Source of the DNA: JAFMDF01 sp965277445
GTDB lineage: Bacteria; Bacteroidota; Bacteroidia; Chitinophagales; Saprospiraceae
Length of the DNA stretch: 64,000 nt
Direction: 5' to 3'
NCBI GenBank assembly: GCA_965277445.1
Contig: CBDICY010000001.1
Span: forward strand, 434,001 to 498,000
In this document: positions 54,147-62,659 of the stretch, one piece after another
Layout of the letters: each line of letters starts with the position of its first letter
Position numbering within the stretch: position 1 is the stretch's first letter
Notes under the pieces: model-generated
Databases searched by the model: none
Seen by the model: the letters and a program-made list of their open reading frames with translations, nothing else
Told to the model about the DNA's origin: nothing
Translations under genes and position numbers: made by a program

Positions 54147-55928
54147 ATGTTACGACTCATCTACAGCATTCTTTTATTATGCTCCTTTTCTATTACCAAT
54201 CTATTTTCCCAAGGATTTTCGAAGGGCTTTGGTTTTATTGTAGCCACAAATTCAGATAGCCGAAGTGTAAATATTATAGACATTAATAATGACGGATTAG
54301 AAGATGTATTTATTTCTAATGGCTTACAAGGCGGACAAGATGATTTTTTATTCCTTAATCAAGGGGATTTTAAATTTAGTGTCGTAAATACAGGAGATAT
54401 TATTCAAGATAATTCCGCTTCTGTAGGAGCTAGTTTTGGAGATTATGATAATGATGGAGACGTAGATGCCTATGTAACGAACTGGTATGGAGAAGAGAAT
54501 TTGCTCTATAAAAATGATGGAACAGGGACATTTAATGTAGCTAGAGGAAGTTCTACTATCATAGGTTCCTTTTCAGAAACAGCTACTTGGGGAGATTATA
54601 ATGCAGATGGTTGGTTAGATTTATATGTTACGAATAGTTCGAGTTCTAAGGAAAATCTATTGTATCAAAATCTAGGAAATGGCAACTTTGAACGAGTGAC
54701 AACTGGTGCTTTATTGGAAGAAAAAGATGCTACTCGATGTGCCAACTGGGTAGACATAAATATGGATGGACACTTGGATTTATTTATGGCCAATGAAGAA
54801 AATACAGCCAATGATATGTATTTTAATGATGGAAATGGCGGGTTTGTCAAAAATACGAATGGAAGTGTGGTGGTTACTGGTCGAAGTTCGATGAGTAGTA
54901 GTTGGGGCGATATTGACAACGATGGAGATTTTGACCTTTTTGTAGCGAATGCAGGCTTTTATGCAGAACAAAGCAATCATCTTTTTCTGAATGATGGTAA
55001 AGGCGGAATGGAAAGAGTTAATTTGGGAGAAATAGTAACGAGTGGTGGTTGTTCTTATGGCTCCAATTTTGGCGATTATGATAATGATGGTGATTTAGAT
55101 TTAATCGTGACCAATGGCTTTTGTAATAATAAATTATCAGATTGGCTATACGAAAATCAAGGAGATGGTACCTTTATTCAGCGAAATGATTTGTTACGAG
55201 GATTGCGTGCTGTCTGTTCTTATGGCGCCGCTTGGGGAGATCTAAATAATGATGGGTTTCTAGATTTAGTCATTGCGAACTGTAAAAATAGAGCAACTGA
55301 TACTGAACCTACGAATAGCGCCTTTTTTAATCAAGGAAACGATAATAATTGGTTGAAAATTAGATTAGAAGGGACGGTATCTAATAAAAATGCTATTGGC
55401 GCAAAAGTATGGATAAAAGCAACGATTGCGGAAAAACCAGTATGGCAATTACGTTATATTTCTGCTCAAACAGGCTATGCAGGACAAAATAGCTTAATTG
55501 TTCATTTTGGCCTAAAAGATGCGACTAAAGTAGATAGTCTAAAAATTGAATGGCCGAATGGTACCAGTCAAAACTTAACGAATATTTTTCCAAATCAACA
55601 GTTAAGAATAGTAGAAAATGGGCTGGTAACGAATATTGCTACTATTCAAAAAGACAATTTGGATTTTACCTTTTACCCTAACCCAATTACTAATATTGAT
55701 TCTAGTCTGCATATAAAAGTCGGTACTTTGTCTAGTGGAAAATCACGATTACAACTGCAAATTCATAACATCAATGGTCAATTAGTTTTTCAAAAAAACT
55801 ATGAATCCTTGAATACGAATAGTGTCCTTCATTTGGATAAAACAACTTTAAATTTAGAAGCGGGTATTTATAAAGTCACTTTGAGTGCTGAAGGGTATAC
55901 AAGTTCTAAAACGATTGTGGTGCAGTAA
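54147..55928 (+). CDS. Secreted VCBS/FG-GAP repeat protein with ASPIC/UnbV and T9SS C-terminal domain
   Basis: A 593-residue protein. A Sec signal (about 1-22) is followed by about seven FG-GAP/VCBS repeats (about 35-380), each with a calcium-type loop such as DYDNDGDVDAYVTN, DYNADGWLDLYVTN or DIDNDGDFDLFVAN. This part should be a beta-propeller. An ASPIC/UnbV domain covers about 390-485 (LEGTVSNKNAIGAKV, LRYISAQTGYAGQNS, KIEWPNGT). The last 80 residues are a type A T9SS sorting domain (FYPNPITN ... LEAGIYKVTLS), so it is secreted and surface-attached by the type IX system. It is an adhesin or extracellular binder by analogy. Confidence 0.9.
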   Translation: MLRLIYSILLLCSFSITNLFSQGFSKGFGFIVATNSDSRSVNIIDINNDGLEDVFISNGLQGGQDDFLFLNQGDFKFSVVNTGDIIQDNSASVGASFGDYDNDGDVDAYVTNWYGEENLLYKNDGTGTFNVARGSSTIIGSFSETATWGDYNADGWLDLYVTNSSSSKENLLYQNLGNGNFERVTTGALLEEKDATRCANWVDINMDGHLDLFMANEENTANDMYFNDGNGGFVKNTNGSVVVTGRSSMSSSWGDIDNDGDFDLFVANAGFYAEQSNHLFLNDGKGGMERVNLGEIVTSGGCSYGSNFGDYDNDGDLDLIVTNGFCNNKLSDWLYENQGDGTFIQRNDLLRGLRAVCSYGAAWGDLNNDGFLDLVIANCKNRATDTEPTNSAFFNQGNDNNWLKIRLEGTVSNKNAIGAKVWIKATIAEKPVWQLRYISAQTGYAGQNSLIVHFGLKDATKVDSLKIEWPNGTSQNLTNIFPNQQLRIVENGLVTNIATIQKDNLDFTFYPNPITNIDSSLHIKVGTLSSGKSRLQLQIHNINGQLVFQKNYESLNTNSVLHLDKTTLNLEAGIYKVTLSAEGYTSSKTIVVQ

Positions 55929-55935
55929 ATTTCGA

Positions 55936-56574
55936 TCAAACATATTCTTCACTAGAATGACCATGCAATAAAGCATCTAGTAAATCTTTCGAATATTCAT
56001 AAGTTTCTAAAAGCTTGGGTAAGGGAATAGGTTTATGTTTGATATAAAAAAGGATAAAGTTACCTTTCGCTTCCATCCAAAGCTGCTTTTGATCGGCAAA
56101 AAGGTCTAAAAATTCTTCGTTGAGTTCATATTTTAAATTATCTATAATGGGGGCTTGAATTTGGTAGGTTTTATGAAAATCAACTATTTCAGGAAATAAA
56201 ACCCGTTGTTTCCCAAAAAAGGACTTCATTTTGTGCAATTTGCTTTTGGGGCGAATGAGCATTTCACTAAACCTCCATTGAGGTAAATAAAATTCAATAA
56301 CCGTACTAGTTCTTGTTTTAGAATCTCCAAAATAAGCGTAATCGTAAATTCTAGCTTTTAAAGAACTTTTATGATCTATCTTGTACAATACATTTTTTAG
56401 TCGTTTGCCTCGTTTGCCTTTGAATAGTTGAAACCCTTTTAAGCCGATTGCCTGACTGCCGAAACGTTCTCGATCATTGATCTTAAAGCCTTCAGTCTCG
56501 GCCAATTGATGAAAGGCAAGGACTCTGTCATCTTTCCAAATCGTATTTTTTAAATCATCAAATATTTCTCTCAT
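55936..56574 (-). CDS. Hypothetical protein, 212 residues
   Basis: A soluble, strongly basic protein without signal peptide or membrane segment; I do not recognise it. Repeated aromatic/charged segments (FKINDRERFGSQAIGLKGF, LYKIDHKSSLKARIYDYAYF, GNFILFYIKHKPI) suggest an alpha/beta fold. The ATG at 56574 is clean. It is convergent with the VCBS gene (7-bp gap) and divergent from fabI. It is probably a real gene on length and codon use. Confidence 0.6.
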   Translation of the reverse strand: MREIFDDLKNTIWKDDRVLAFHQLAETEGFKINDRERFGSQAIGLKGFQLFKGKRGKRLKNVLYKIDHKSSLKARIYDYAYFGDSKTRTSTVIEFYLPQWRFSEMLIRPKSKLHKMKSFFGKQRVLFPEIVDFHKTYQIQAPIIDNLKYELNEEFLDLFADQKQLWMEAKGNFILFYIKHKPIPLPKLLETYEYSKDLLDALLHGHSSEEYV

Positions 56575-56875
56575 GGTTGATTGACAAAATGATTTTGTTA
56601 CGACTCCGCTAAAGGTGGAGGATTAAGGAGATAAAGGCTTAAGAAAGCACCTTTTTCCTGTTGCCTTTCGTCGAGTGGTAAATGAATTTTTGTAATAAAA
56701 TCCGTAGGGTTCACAAATCTAAAATTAGTGATTTTATTTCAATTTTGTGAACCCAAAATCAAAATTACCAATCATTTTCCGCATATTTGCAATCGTTTTT
56801 ATCAAGGCGCTAATTTTTTTAATGTTCAACTTATTAAAAAGCAGCCTAAAATTATTAGTCAATAACCTATAAACT
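56575..56875. other. Divergent promoter region before fabI with an inverted repeat
   Basis: GGGTTCACAAA (56707-56717) is an exact inverted partner of TTTGTGAACCC (56744-56754). It contains AATCCGTAGGG, a variant of the dispersed AAATCCGTTGGG word. The operator or terminator role is undecided, and no small gene is visible. Confidence 0.5.
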
Positions 56876-57685
56876 ATGTCAAATAACCTATTAGCAGGAA
56901 AAAAGGGAATCATTTTCGGTGCTTTAGATGAAAAATCTATTGCTTGGAAAGTTGCAGAAAGATGTGTGGAAGAAGGCGCTCAAATTACTTTAACCAATGC
57001 GCCTGTTGCTTTACGATTTGGTAAATTGAAGGAATTAAGCGAACAGTTAAATGCAGAAATTATCGGTGCAGATGCAACGAGTATGGAAGATTTAGAAAAT
57101 TTATTTACCAAATCAATGGAGATTTTTGGTGGTAAGGTAGATTTTGTCTTACACTCGATTGGAATGTCCTTGAATGTGCGAAAGAAAAGAGACTATACCA
57201 ATGTGAAGCATGATTGGATGCTAAAGACTTTTGACATTTCTGCTATGTCGTTCCATAGAATGATGCAAGTCATGTGGAAATTAGATGCCATTAAAGATTG
57301 GGGATCTATTTTAGGTTTAACTTATATTGCCGCACAAAGAACTTTTCCTGATTATAATGAAATGGCAGAATCGAAGGCACTTTTAGAGTCTTACGCTAGA
57401 AGTTTTGGTTACCATTTTGGAACAGCTAAAAAAGTAAGAGTCAATACGATTTCTCAATCACCTACTTGGACTACGGCAGGTAGTGGCGTGAAAGGATTTG
57501 ATAAATTCTTTGGATATGCCGATAAGATGTCTCCGCTTGGGAATGCTTCTGCGGAGGCTTGTGCGGATTATTGTGTCAGTATGTTTTCGGATTTAACCAA
57601 AATGGTAACGATGCAAAATTTATTCCATGATGGTGGTTTTTCTTCCATGGGGATGAATCCTGCTATTTTAGATACAGACGAATAG
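56876..57685 (+). CDS. fabI: Enoyl-[acyl-carrier-protein] reductase FabI
   Basis: A 269-residue SDR-type enoyl-ACP reductase that completes each fatty-acid elongation round with NADH. It has the divergent glycine motif GALDEKSIAW (about 15-24) and the catalytic Tyr-(x6)-Lys as Tyr160...Lys167 in PDYNEMAESKALLES, with Tyr150 in GLTYIAAQRTF. VLHSIGMS is also typical. Length and blocks match FabI rather than a generic SDR. It is followed by a perfect terminator and appears monocistronic. Confidence 0.93.
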   Translation: MSNNLLAGKKGIIFGALDEKSIAWKVAERCVEEGAQITLTNAPVALRFGKLKELSEQLNAEIIGADATSMEDLENLFTKSMEIFGGKVDFVLHSIGMSLNVRKKRDYTNVKHDWMLKTFDISAMSFHRMMQVMWKLDAIKDWGSILGLTYIAAQRTFPDYNEMAESKALLESYARSFGYHFGTAKKVRVNTISQSPTWTTAGSGVKGFDKFFGYADKMSPLGNASAEACADYCVSMFSDLTKMVTMQNLFHDGGFSSMGMNPAILDTDE

Positions 57686-57712
57686 TTTTAACTTAGAAAA
57701 GATGGTGTTTTT

Positions 57713-57754
57713 AAAAAAGATGCTAAAGTAAATGTATACTTTAGCATCTTTTTT
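57713..57754 (+). terminator. Perfect 18-bp-stem terminator after fabI
   Basis: Arms 57713-57730 and 57737-57754 are exact complements around a 6-nt loop and end in TTTTTT. The A-rich left end also allows function on the minus strand. Confidence 0.85.
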
Positions 57755-57988
57755 ATGGGCTATTATTGTCACAGAATTATGTGATAAATAGGTGAAATAA
57801 GTTGATGATTATTTAGTAAGCTCTTACTATTAAGTGCTTTTATGGTAAAATATTTAGAAAATGGAATAAGATAATATTTTGTTTTTAATATAGACTGTCA
57901 CAAATAAATATAGACTGTTTTATTTAAACAAAAGTTGGCAAGTCTTTTGTTATAGGTATACTGGCCTTTAATGATTCTCTCTATTGCG

Positions 57989-58024
57989 GTAAAGTCTTCT
58001 TGATGGGAGACTTTACTTTTTTTT
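57989..58024 (+). terminator. Second terminator, overlapping the DUF4296 3' end
   Basis: GTAAAGTCT (57989-57997) pairs with AGACTTTAC (58008-58016), followed by a long T-run on the plus strand. It overlaps the end of the convergent minus-strand gene and may insulate that gene from fabI transcription. A 12-bp direct repeat (AATATAGACTGT) occurs twice just to the left, at 57888-57899 and 57908-57919. Confidence 0.7.
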
Positions 58025-58420
58025 TGTCTTTTTTTTCGCTTGCCCTTTTTCCATTTTATTTTTTCTAACTTTCTCCTCCTTTTTTATTTTTAACTCATTT
58101 AATCTTTTAATTACTTGAGCATAGACAAATTGTAATTTTTCGGGATCTCTTTTTAACTTTTGATAGTCTGGTTCAAAAACTTCTTTCGGAACTTCATGGA
58201 TTGCTAATATTTGGTCTAAATAAACGACGACCATACTATCTCTAATTGCAAGCGATAAATGTTGAGAAGCAGATTCAGAAATATGTATGTCGGTTACAAT
58301 GTTGATAAATTGTTCATCAGATAATTGATAAGGCACTTCTTCTTTGGCACAACTAGTCGTAACCAGTAAAAATATAAAAAATGGAATAGGGGAGAAAAGG
58401 CGTCTAATTGCTGGTTGCAT
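58013..58420 (-). CDS. DUF4296 family lipoprotein
   Basis: A 135-residue lipoprotein (lipobox TTSC near residue 25) with the Bacteroidota DUF4296 layout. The core YQLSDEQFINIVTDIHISESA...FEPDYQKLKRDPEKL has the usual D-H/E-x3-A pattern, followed by a long lysine-rich C-terminus (EEKVRKNKMEKGQAKKKTKKK). The function of the family is unknown. It is convergent with fabI across two terminators. Confidence 0.85.
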   Translation of the reverse strand: MQPAIRRLFSPIPFFIFLLVTTSCAKEEVPYQLSDEQFINIVTDIHISESASQHLSLAIRDSMVVVYLDQILAIHEVPKEVFEPDYQKLKRDPEKLQFVYAQVIKRLNELKIKKEEKVRKNKMEKGQAKKKTKKK

Positions 58421-58550
58421 TATAAGGTATTAATTGAAAGGATAGAAAATGTCATAAACATATACAGAATAGAGCAGCAAGTACTAACCTATCGAATAAA
58501 TTTAGTACTAATTATCCCGTAAAAATAGGCTATTTCTAAATTTTTCCTAT

Positions 58551-58558
58551 TACTTTTG
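58551..58558 (+). promoter_or_regulatory. Candidate -7 box (TACTTTTG) of the catabolic cluster
   Basis: TACTTTTG matches TAnnTTTG and lies 34 bp before the ATG at 58593, a normal promoter-to-gene distance. The -33 region (TTTC near 58533) is weak. Confidence 0.4.
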
Positions 58559-58592
58559 GCAGATTATAACCTGTTATTAACACCTTTACTTA

Positions 58593-60050
58593 ATGGAAAA
58601 TTCAGCAGCGGTCACGCCTAATTTTATAGATGGACAAATAGCCAATGGGCAAATTAGGCATTTAGATATCATCAGTCCTGTCGATGGACGACTTTTATCA
58701 AAAGTAGGGTTGTCTAACCAACAAGATTTAGACAAAGCAGTAGCTGCTGCTAAAAGTGCCTTTCCAAACTGGTCTGGACTTACCTTAAAACAAAGAGTAC
58801 AAATTTTTTATAACTTTCGACAATTACTTATTGAGCATTTAGAGGAATTAGGACAAATGATTCATTTGGAAAATGGCAAAACAATAGGAGAGGCGAAGGC
58901 AGAGGTGATGAAAGGAATTGAGTTAACAGAATTTGCTTGTTCCTTACCCCAATTTATTAATGATGAAATTCAAATAGTTAGTCAAGGCATAGAATGTCGA
59001 ACAACCCACGTTCCTGTTGGTATAGTGGCTTCTATTACGCCCTTTAATTTCCCTGCCATGGTACCACTTTGGACGATTCCAAATGCACTCGCCCTTGGGA
59101 ATTGTATGATTTTGAAACCTTCCGAAAAGACGCCAATGGCTGCTTTAAAAATAGCTGAATTATTAACCAAGGCAGGTTTGCCTGATGGGGTGTTTAATGT
59201 CGTTAATGGAGATAAAGAGATGGTTGAAGCCATTTGCGACCATCCAGATATTGAAGCGGTTTCTTTTGTTGGTTCCACCAAAGTCGCCAAGATTGTTTAT
59301 AAAAGATCGACAAGTAATTTGAAAAGATGTATGGCAATGGGCGGTGCTAAAAATCATTTAATTGTGCTACCCGATGCACATATAGACATGGCAGCAAATA
59401 TTGTGGCGTCTATGGCAGGTTGCGCAGGACAGAGATGTATGGCAGCTTCTGCGATGGTAGCGGTTGGCAATACCGATAAAATGATTCAACAAATTTGTGC
59501 AGAAGCAAAAAATTGGGAAGCAGGGAATAATTTGGGGGCAGTTATTTCTTTGGAAGCTAAAAAACGAATTGAAGGCTATATTACAGAAGCCGAAACAATG
59601 GGTGCAGAAATTTTGGTAGATGGCAGAAATACGATTCCCGAAGGAAGAGAAAATGGTGCTTATGTGGGCGTGACCATTTTAGATAAAGTGACGCCAGACA
59701 TGAAAATAGCCCAAGAAGAAGTATTTGGGCCTGTGTTAGTCATCATGCGTACCAATGACATCGACGAAGCTATTCGAATTGAAAATACCTCTAATTATGG
59801 TAACGCTGCTTCTGTTTTTACCCAAAATGGTAGCTTAGCCAATTATATTATGGACAATGTAAGTGCAGGAATGGTTGGCGTAAATGTTGGCGTACCCGTA
59901 CCAAGAGAACCCTTTTCTTTTGGTGGTTGGAATGAAAGTCGCTTTGGGGTCAATGACATCACAGGTAAAAGTGCTATTTCCTTTTGGACTAAAATAAAAA
60001 AACGGACAACGAAATGGAATGCAGAAGATTGGAAAGATTGGATGTCGTAG
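58593..60050 (+). CDS. mmsA: Methylmalonate-semialdehyde dehydrogenase-like CoA-acylating ALDH
   Basis: A 485-residue aldehyde dehydrogenase. The catalytic nucleophile is Cys282 in GCAGQRCMAASAM. The usual ALDH general-base glutamate block (LELGGK) is replaced by MAMGGAKNH (246-254), the hallmark of MmsA/IolA enzymes, which use CoA instead of water as acceptor. They convert malonate or methylmalonate semialdehyde to acetyl- or propionyl-CoA (valine, beta-alanine or inositol breakdown). It leads a run of four same-strand genes that include a gamma-glutamyl-type ligase, an SDR and another ALDH. A different CoA-dependent semialdehyde cannot be excluded. Confidence 0.85.
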   Translation: MENSAAVTPNFIDGQIANGQIRHLDIISPVDGRLLSKVGLSNQQDLDKAVAAAKSAFPNWSGLTLKQRVQIFYNFRQLLIEHLEELGQMIHLENGKTIGEAKAEVMKGIELTEFACSLPQFINDEIQIVSQGIECRTTHVPVGIVASITPFNFPAMVPLWTIPNALALGNCMILKPSEKTPMAALKIAELLTKAGLPDGVFNVVNGDKEMVEAICDHPDIEAVSFVGSTKVAKIVYKRSTSNLKRCMAMGGAKNHLIVLPDAHIDMAANIVASMAGCAGQRCMAASAMVAVGNTDKMIQQICAEAKNWEAGNNLGAVISLEAKKRIEGYITEAETMGAEILVDGRNTIPEGRENGAYVGVTILDKVTPDMKIAQEEVFGPVLVIMRTNDIDEAIRIENTSNYGNAASVFTQNGSLANYIMDNVSAGMVGVNVGVPVPREPFSFGGWNESRFGVNDITGKSAISFWTKIKKRTTKWNAEDWKDWMS

Positions 60051-60106
60051 CAGTAACACAATTCTACCGAGTTGTGAAACAGTTTGCAACCAACGATTAA
60101 CCTGAA

Positions 60107-60148
60107 GTTTACAATTCATCGTTTATCATTCATAGTTCATCATTCAAA
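60107..60148. repeat. Heptamer repeat ATTCATC/GTTTATC
   Basis: Words GTTTACA, ATTCATC, GTTTATC, ATTCATA, GTTCATC, ATTCAAA have a 7-nt period directly before the glutamine-synthetase-like gene. An in-frame TTG upstream would translate this repeat, which is why I prefer the later ATG. Confidence 0.65.
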
Positions 60149-60161
60149 AAAATCCCTAACC

Positions 60162-61538
60162 ATGAAATTAAAAGGCAAATTATCCTTAAAAAAGCTCGTT
60201 AAAATGGTGAAAAAAGAAACCATTGAAACGATTATTGTCGCCTTCACCGATCACTATGGTCGAATGGTCGGCAAGCGTTTTGATGCCGAGTTTTTCTTAG
60301 AATCGGCAGTACAAGATGGCACCCATAGTTGCAATTATTTACTAACGACGGACATGGAAATGGAACCTGTCGAAGGTTATGATTTTGCCAACTGGGAATT
60401 GGGGTATGGGGATTTTCATTTAGTACCAGATTTAAATACTTTAAGGATTGCAGATTGGTTGGATAAAACCGCTTTGGTGATGTGTGATGTACAAGATGAA
60501 AAAACGCACAAGCCAGTTGATATTGCTCCTCGATCTATTTTAAAAAGACAATTAGACTCAGCAGAAAATATTGGTTTTCAATGTTTTGCGGCATCTGAAT
60601 TAGAATATTATTTATTTGAAAATAATTACCGACAAGCTCACGAACAACATTACCACGATCTTAAACCAGTCGGATGGTACTTAGAAGATTATCATATTTT
60701 ACAAGGGACTCGAACCGAACATTTTACGGCAGCGGCTCGTAAACATTTGAAAAATTCAGGCGTACCTGTCGAAAATTCCAAAGGAGAGTGGGGGCTAGGC
60801 CAACATGAGTTAAATGTTAAATATGCCGAGATTCTAGAAATGGCAGACCGGCATACCGTTTATAAACAATGCCTCAAAGAGTTAGCAGATAAAATGGGCT
60901 TATCGGTTACTTTTATGGCTAAATACCATGAAGACCGAGCAGGGTCGAGTTGTCATATTCATATTAGTCTTTGGAAGGATGGGGAAAATGCTTTTGCAGG
61001 AAATAAGACTTTTGGCCCTGTCCAAGGATCAGATATTTTCCAATGGTTTTTAGGTGGTTGGATCGCCAATGCAGCCGATGTGATGCCTTTTTATGCACCG
61101 ACCGTCAATTCCTATAAACGCTATGTAGATGCTTCTTGGGCACCTACCAAATTAGCTTGGAGTTACGATAATCGAACGGCGGGATTTCGTGTAGTAGGGA
61201 AAGGTAAAAGTTTGCGGATTGAATGCCGAATTCCAGGGGCTGATTGTAATCCATATTTAGCTTTTGCTGCTTCGTTAGCCTGTGGTTTAGATGGGATTGC
61301 CAATAAAATAACGCCACCAGAAATATTTGAAGGAGATGTTTATGCGGCGAGTGACTTGCCAAGTGTGCCTGCTTCTTTAGCCGAAGCGACGACTCAATTT
61401 GAAAATAGTGAATTTACCAAGCGCGTTTTTGGAAAACAGGTGGTTACTCATTATGCTCACCATTTTAAGACCGAACAAAACGCTTATAATAAAGCCGTGA
61501 CCGATTGGGAACGGAAACGATATTTTGAACAGATTTAA
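60162..61538 (+). CDS. Glutamine-synthetase-like gamma-glutamyl ligase (PuuA/GlnA family)
   Basis: 458 residues from ATG 60162; an upstream TTG at 60084 would read through heptamer repeats. Family motifs are VGKRFDAEFF (N-terminal beta-grasp), the metal-binding GLGQHELNVKYAEILEMADR, the glutamate loop AGSSCHIHISLW and the R-I-E-C-R-I-P-G...NPYLAFAASLACG block. It lacks the adenylylation tyrosine region of housekeeping GlnA. The C-terminus (NAYNKAVTDWERKRYFEQI) resembles gamma-glutamylpolyamine synthetases. It would ligate glutamate to an amine at ATP cost so that the amine can be oxidised safely. Its neighbours (SDR, ALDH) fit such a pathway. Confidence 0.82.
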   Translation: MKLKGKLSLKKLVKMVKKETIETIIVAFTDHYGRMVGKRFDAEFFLESAVQDGTHSCNYLLTTDMEMEPVEGYDFANWELGYGDFHLVPDLNTLRIADWLDKTALVMCDVQDEKTHKPVDIAPRSILKRQLDSAENIGFQCFAASELEYYLFENNYRQAHEQHYHDLKPVGWYLEDYHILQGTRTEHFTAAARKHLKNSGVPVENSKGEWGLGQHELNVKYAEILEMADRHTVYKQCLKELADKMGLSVTFMAKYHEDRAGSSCHIHISLWKDGENAFAGNKTFGPVQGSDIFQWFLGGWIANAADVMPFYAPTVNSYKRYVDASWAPTKLAWSYDNRTAGFRVVGKGKSLRIECRIPGADCNPYLAFAASLACGLDGIANKITPPEIFEGDVYAASDLPSVPASLAEATTQFENSEFTKRVFGKQVVTHYAHHFKTEQNAYNKAVTDWERKRYFEQI

Positions 61539-61547
61539 AGGAAATAG

Positions 61548-61830
61548 AGGTCAGAAACCAGACCGTAAATTAAAATTTGCTGTCAGAAGTCAGACTGTAT
61601 TTAGGTAAAGTGCTGATTATTAGTATTTTAATTTTCTATTCGGCTACCTGCCTAAGGTTGGACACTCCAGTTTTGGAAGACAACGGAAAATCTATATTTT
61701 CCGACGCTCGGAGCAGGGAATATAAATTCGCTTTTGTCTAAACCGTCCCACCTTAGACGGGTAGCCGAATATCCTCTGACTTCTGACAGTTTACGAAATA
61801 AACGGTCTGACTTTCTGACTTCTCAAAACA
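61548..61830. repeat. Composite repeat region: GTCAGAA heptamers and a 26-bp-arm inverted repeat
   Basis: GTCAGAA-type words (near 61548-61605) and the complementary TCTGACT/CTGACTT words (near 61775-61828) flank an inverted repeat with arms 61638-61663 and 61745-61770 (26 nt, three mismatches). A GGAAAAT/ATTTTCC stem (about 61685-61702) sits inside. It fills the gap before the SDR gene. An upstream in-frame start of the SDR would translate through the right arm. Confidence 0.75.
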
Positions 61831-61835
61831 AACTT

Positions 61836-62609
61836 ATGCGATTAAAAAATAAAATTGCCCTCGTTACTGGTGGGGGAAATGGCATTGGTAAAGCAACTTG
61901 TTTATTATTTGCTCAGGAAGGAGCAAAGGTGATTGTTACAGATATTAATAAGAAAGCAGGTAGAGCGACTGTCACAGAAATAAAAAAGGCAGGCGGTAAA
62001 GCAGCTTTCATTAAAGCGGATGTGTCGAATCCGAAACATTGTGCCAAAATGATCGCTTTTGCGGAGAAAACCTTTGGTGGTTTGCACATCCTTTTTAATA
62101 ATGCAGGGATTATGCATAGTGAGGATGGTGATGCAGAAAATACCGAAGAAAGTGTATGGGATTTAACGATGAATATTAATGTGAAAGGCGTCTTTTTTGG
62201 CTGTAAATATGGCATTCCCTTGATCAAAAAATCTGGCGGTGGATCGATTATTAATACGGCTTCTTTTGTGGCACATGTTGGGGCGGCGACTTCGCAATTG
62301 GCGTATACCTCTAGTAAAGGAGCAGTTTTGGCGATGTCTCGCGAATTAGCGGTTATCCATGCTAGGGAAAATATTCGAGTGAATGCCCTGAGTCCTGGGC
62401 CATTGCGTACAGAATTATTGATGAGTTTTTTGAATACCGATGAAAAGAAAAATCGTCGCTTAGTACATGTGCCGATGGGACGATTTGGGGAAGCTAAAGA
62501 AATGGCTTATGCTGCTTTGTATTTGGCATCGGATGAGTCTTCTTATACGACGGGTACCGAATTTTTAGTAGATGGCGGTTTGACGGCTGCTTATGTTACA
62601 CCAGAATAA
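61836..62609 (+). CDS. SDR-family oxidoreductase
   Basis: 257 residues from ATG 61836; the earlier in-frame start at 61734 would translate repeat sequence. It is a classical short-chain dehydrogenase: cofactor motif TGGGNGIG (residues 10-17), NNAG (LFNNAGIM), catalytic Ser-Tyr-x3-Lys (YTSSK) and a PGPLRTEL loop. The acidic residue after strand 2 (VTDINKKA) favours NAD. Context with two ALDHs and a gamma-glutamyl ligase suggests oxidation of a hydroxyl intermediate (inference). Confidence 0.9.
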   Translation: MRLKNKIALVTGGGNGIGKATCLLFAQEGAKVIVTDINKKAGRATVTEIKKAGGKAAFIKADVSNPKHCAKMIAFAEKTFGGLHILFNNAGIMHSEDGDAENTEESVWDLTMNINVKGVFFGCKYGIPLIKKSGGGSIINTASFVAHVGAATSQLAYTSSKGAVLAMSRELAVIHARENIRVNALSPGPLRTELLMSFLNTDEKKNRRLVHVPMGRFGEAKEMAYAALYLASDESSYTTGTEFLVDGGLTAAYVTPE

Positions 62610-62659
62610 ACTTAGCAATCTTAAATTTATTATTTTCAATTTTCAATTTCATATATGTA

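Noticed and set aside
61734..61835. Upstream start of the SDR gene
   Set aside because: The extra 34 residues would be translated from inverted-repeat and heptamer sequence; the family N-terminus begins at 61836.
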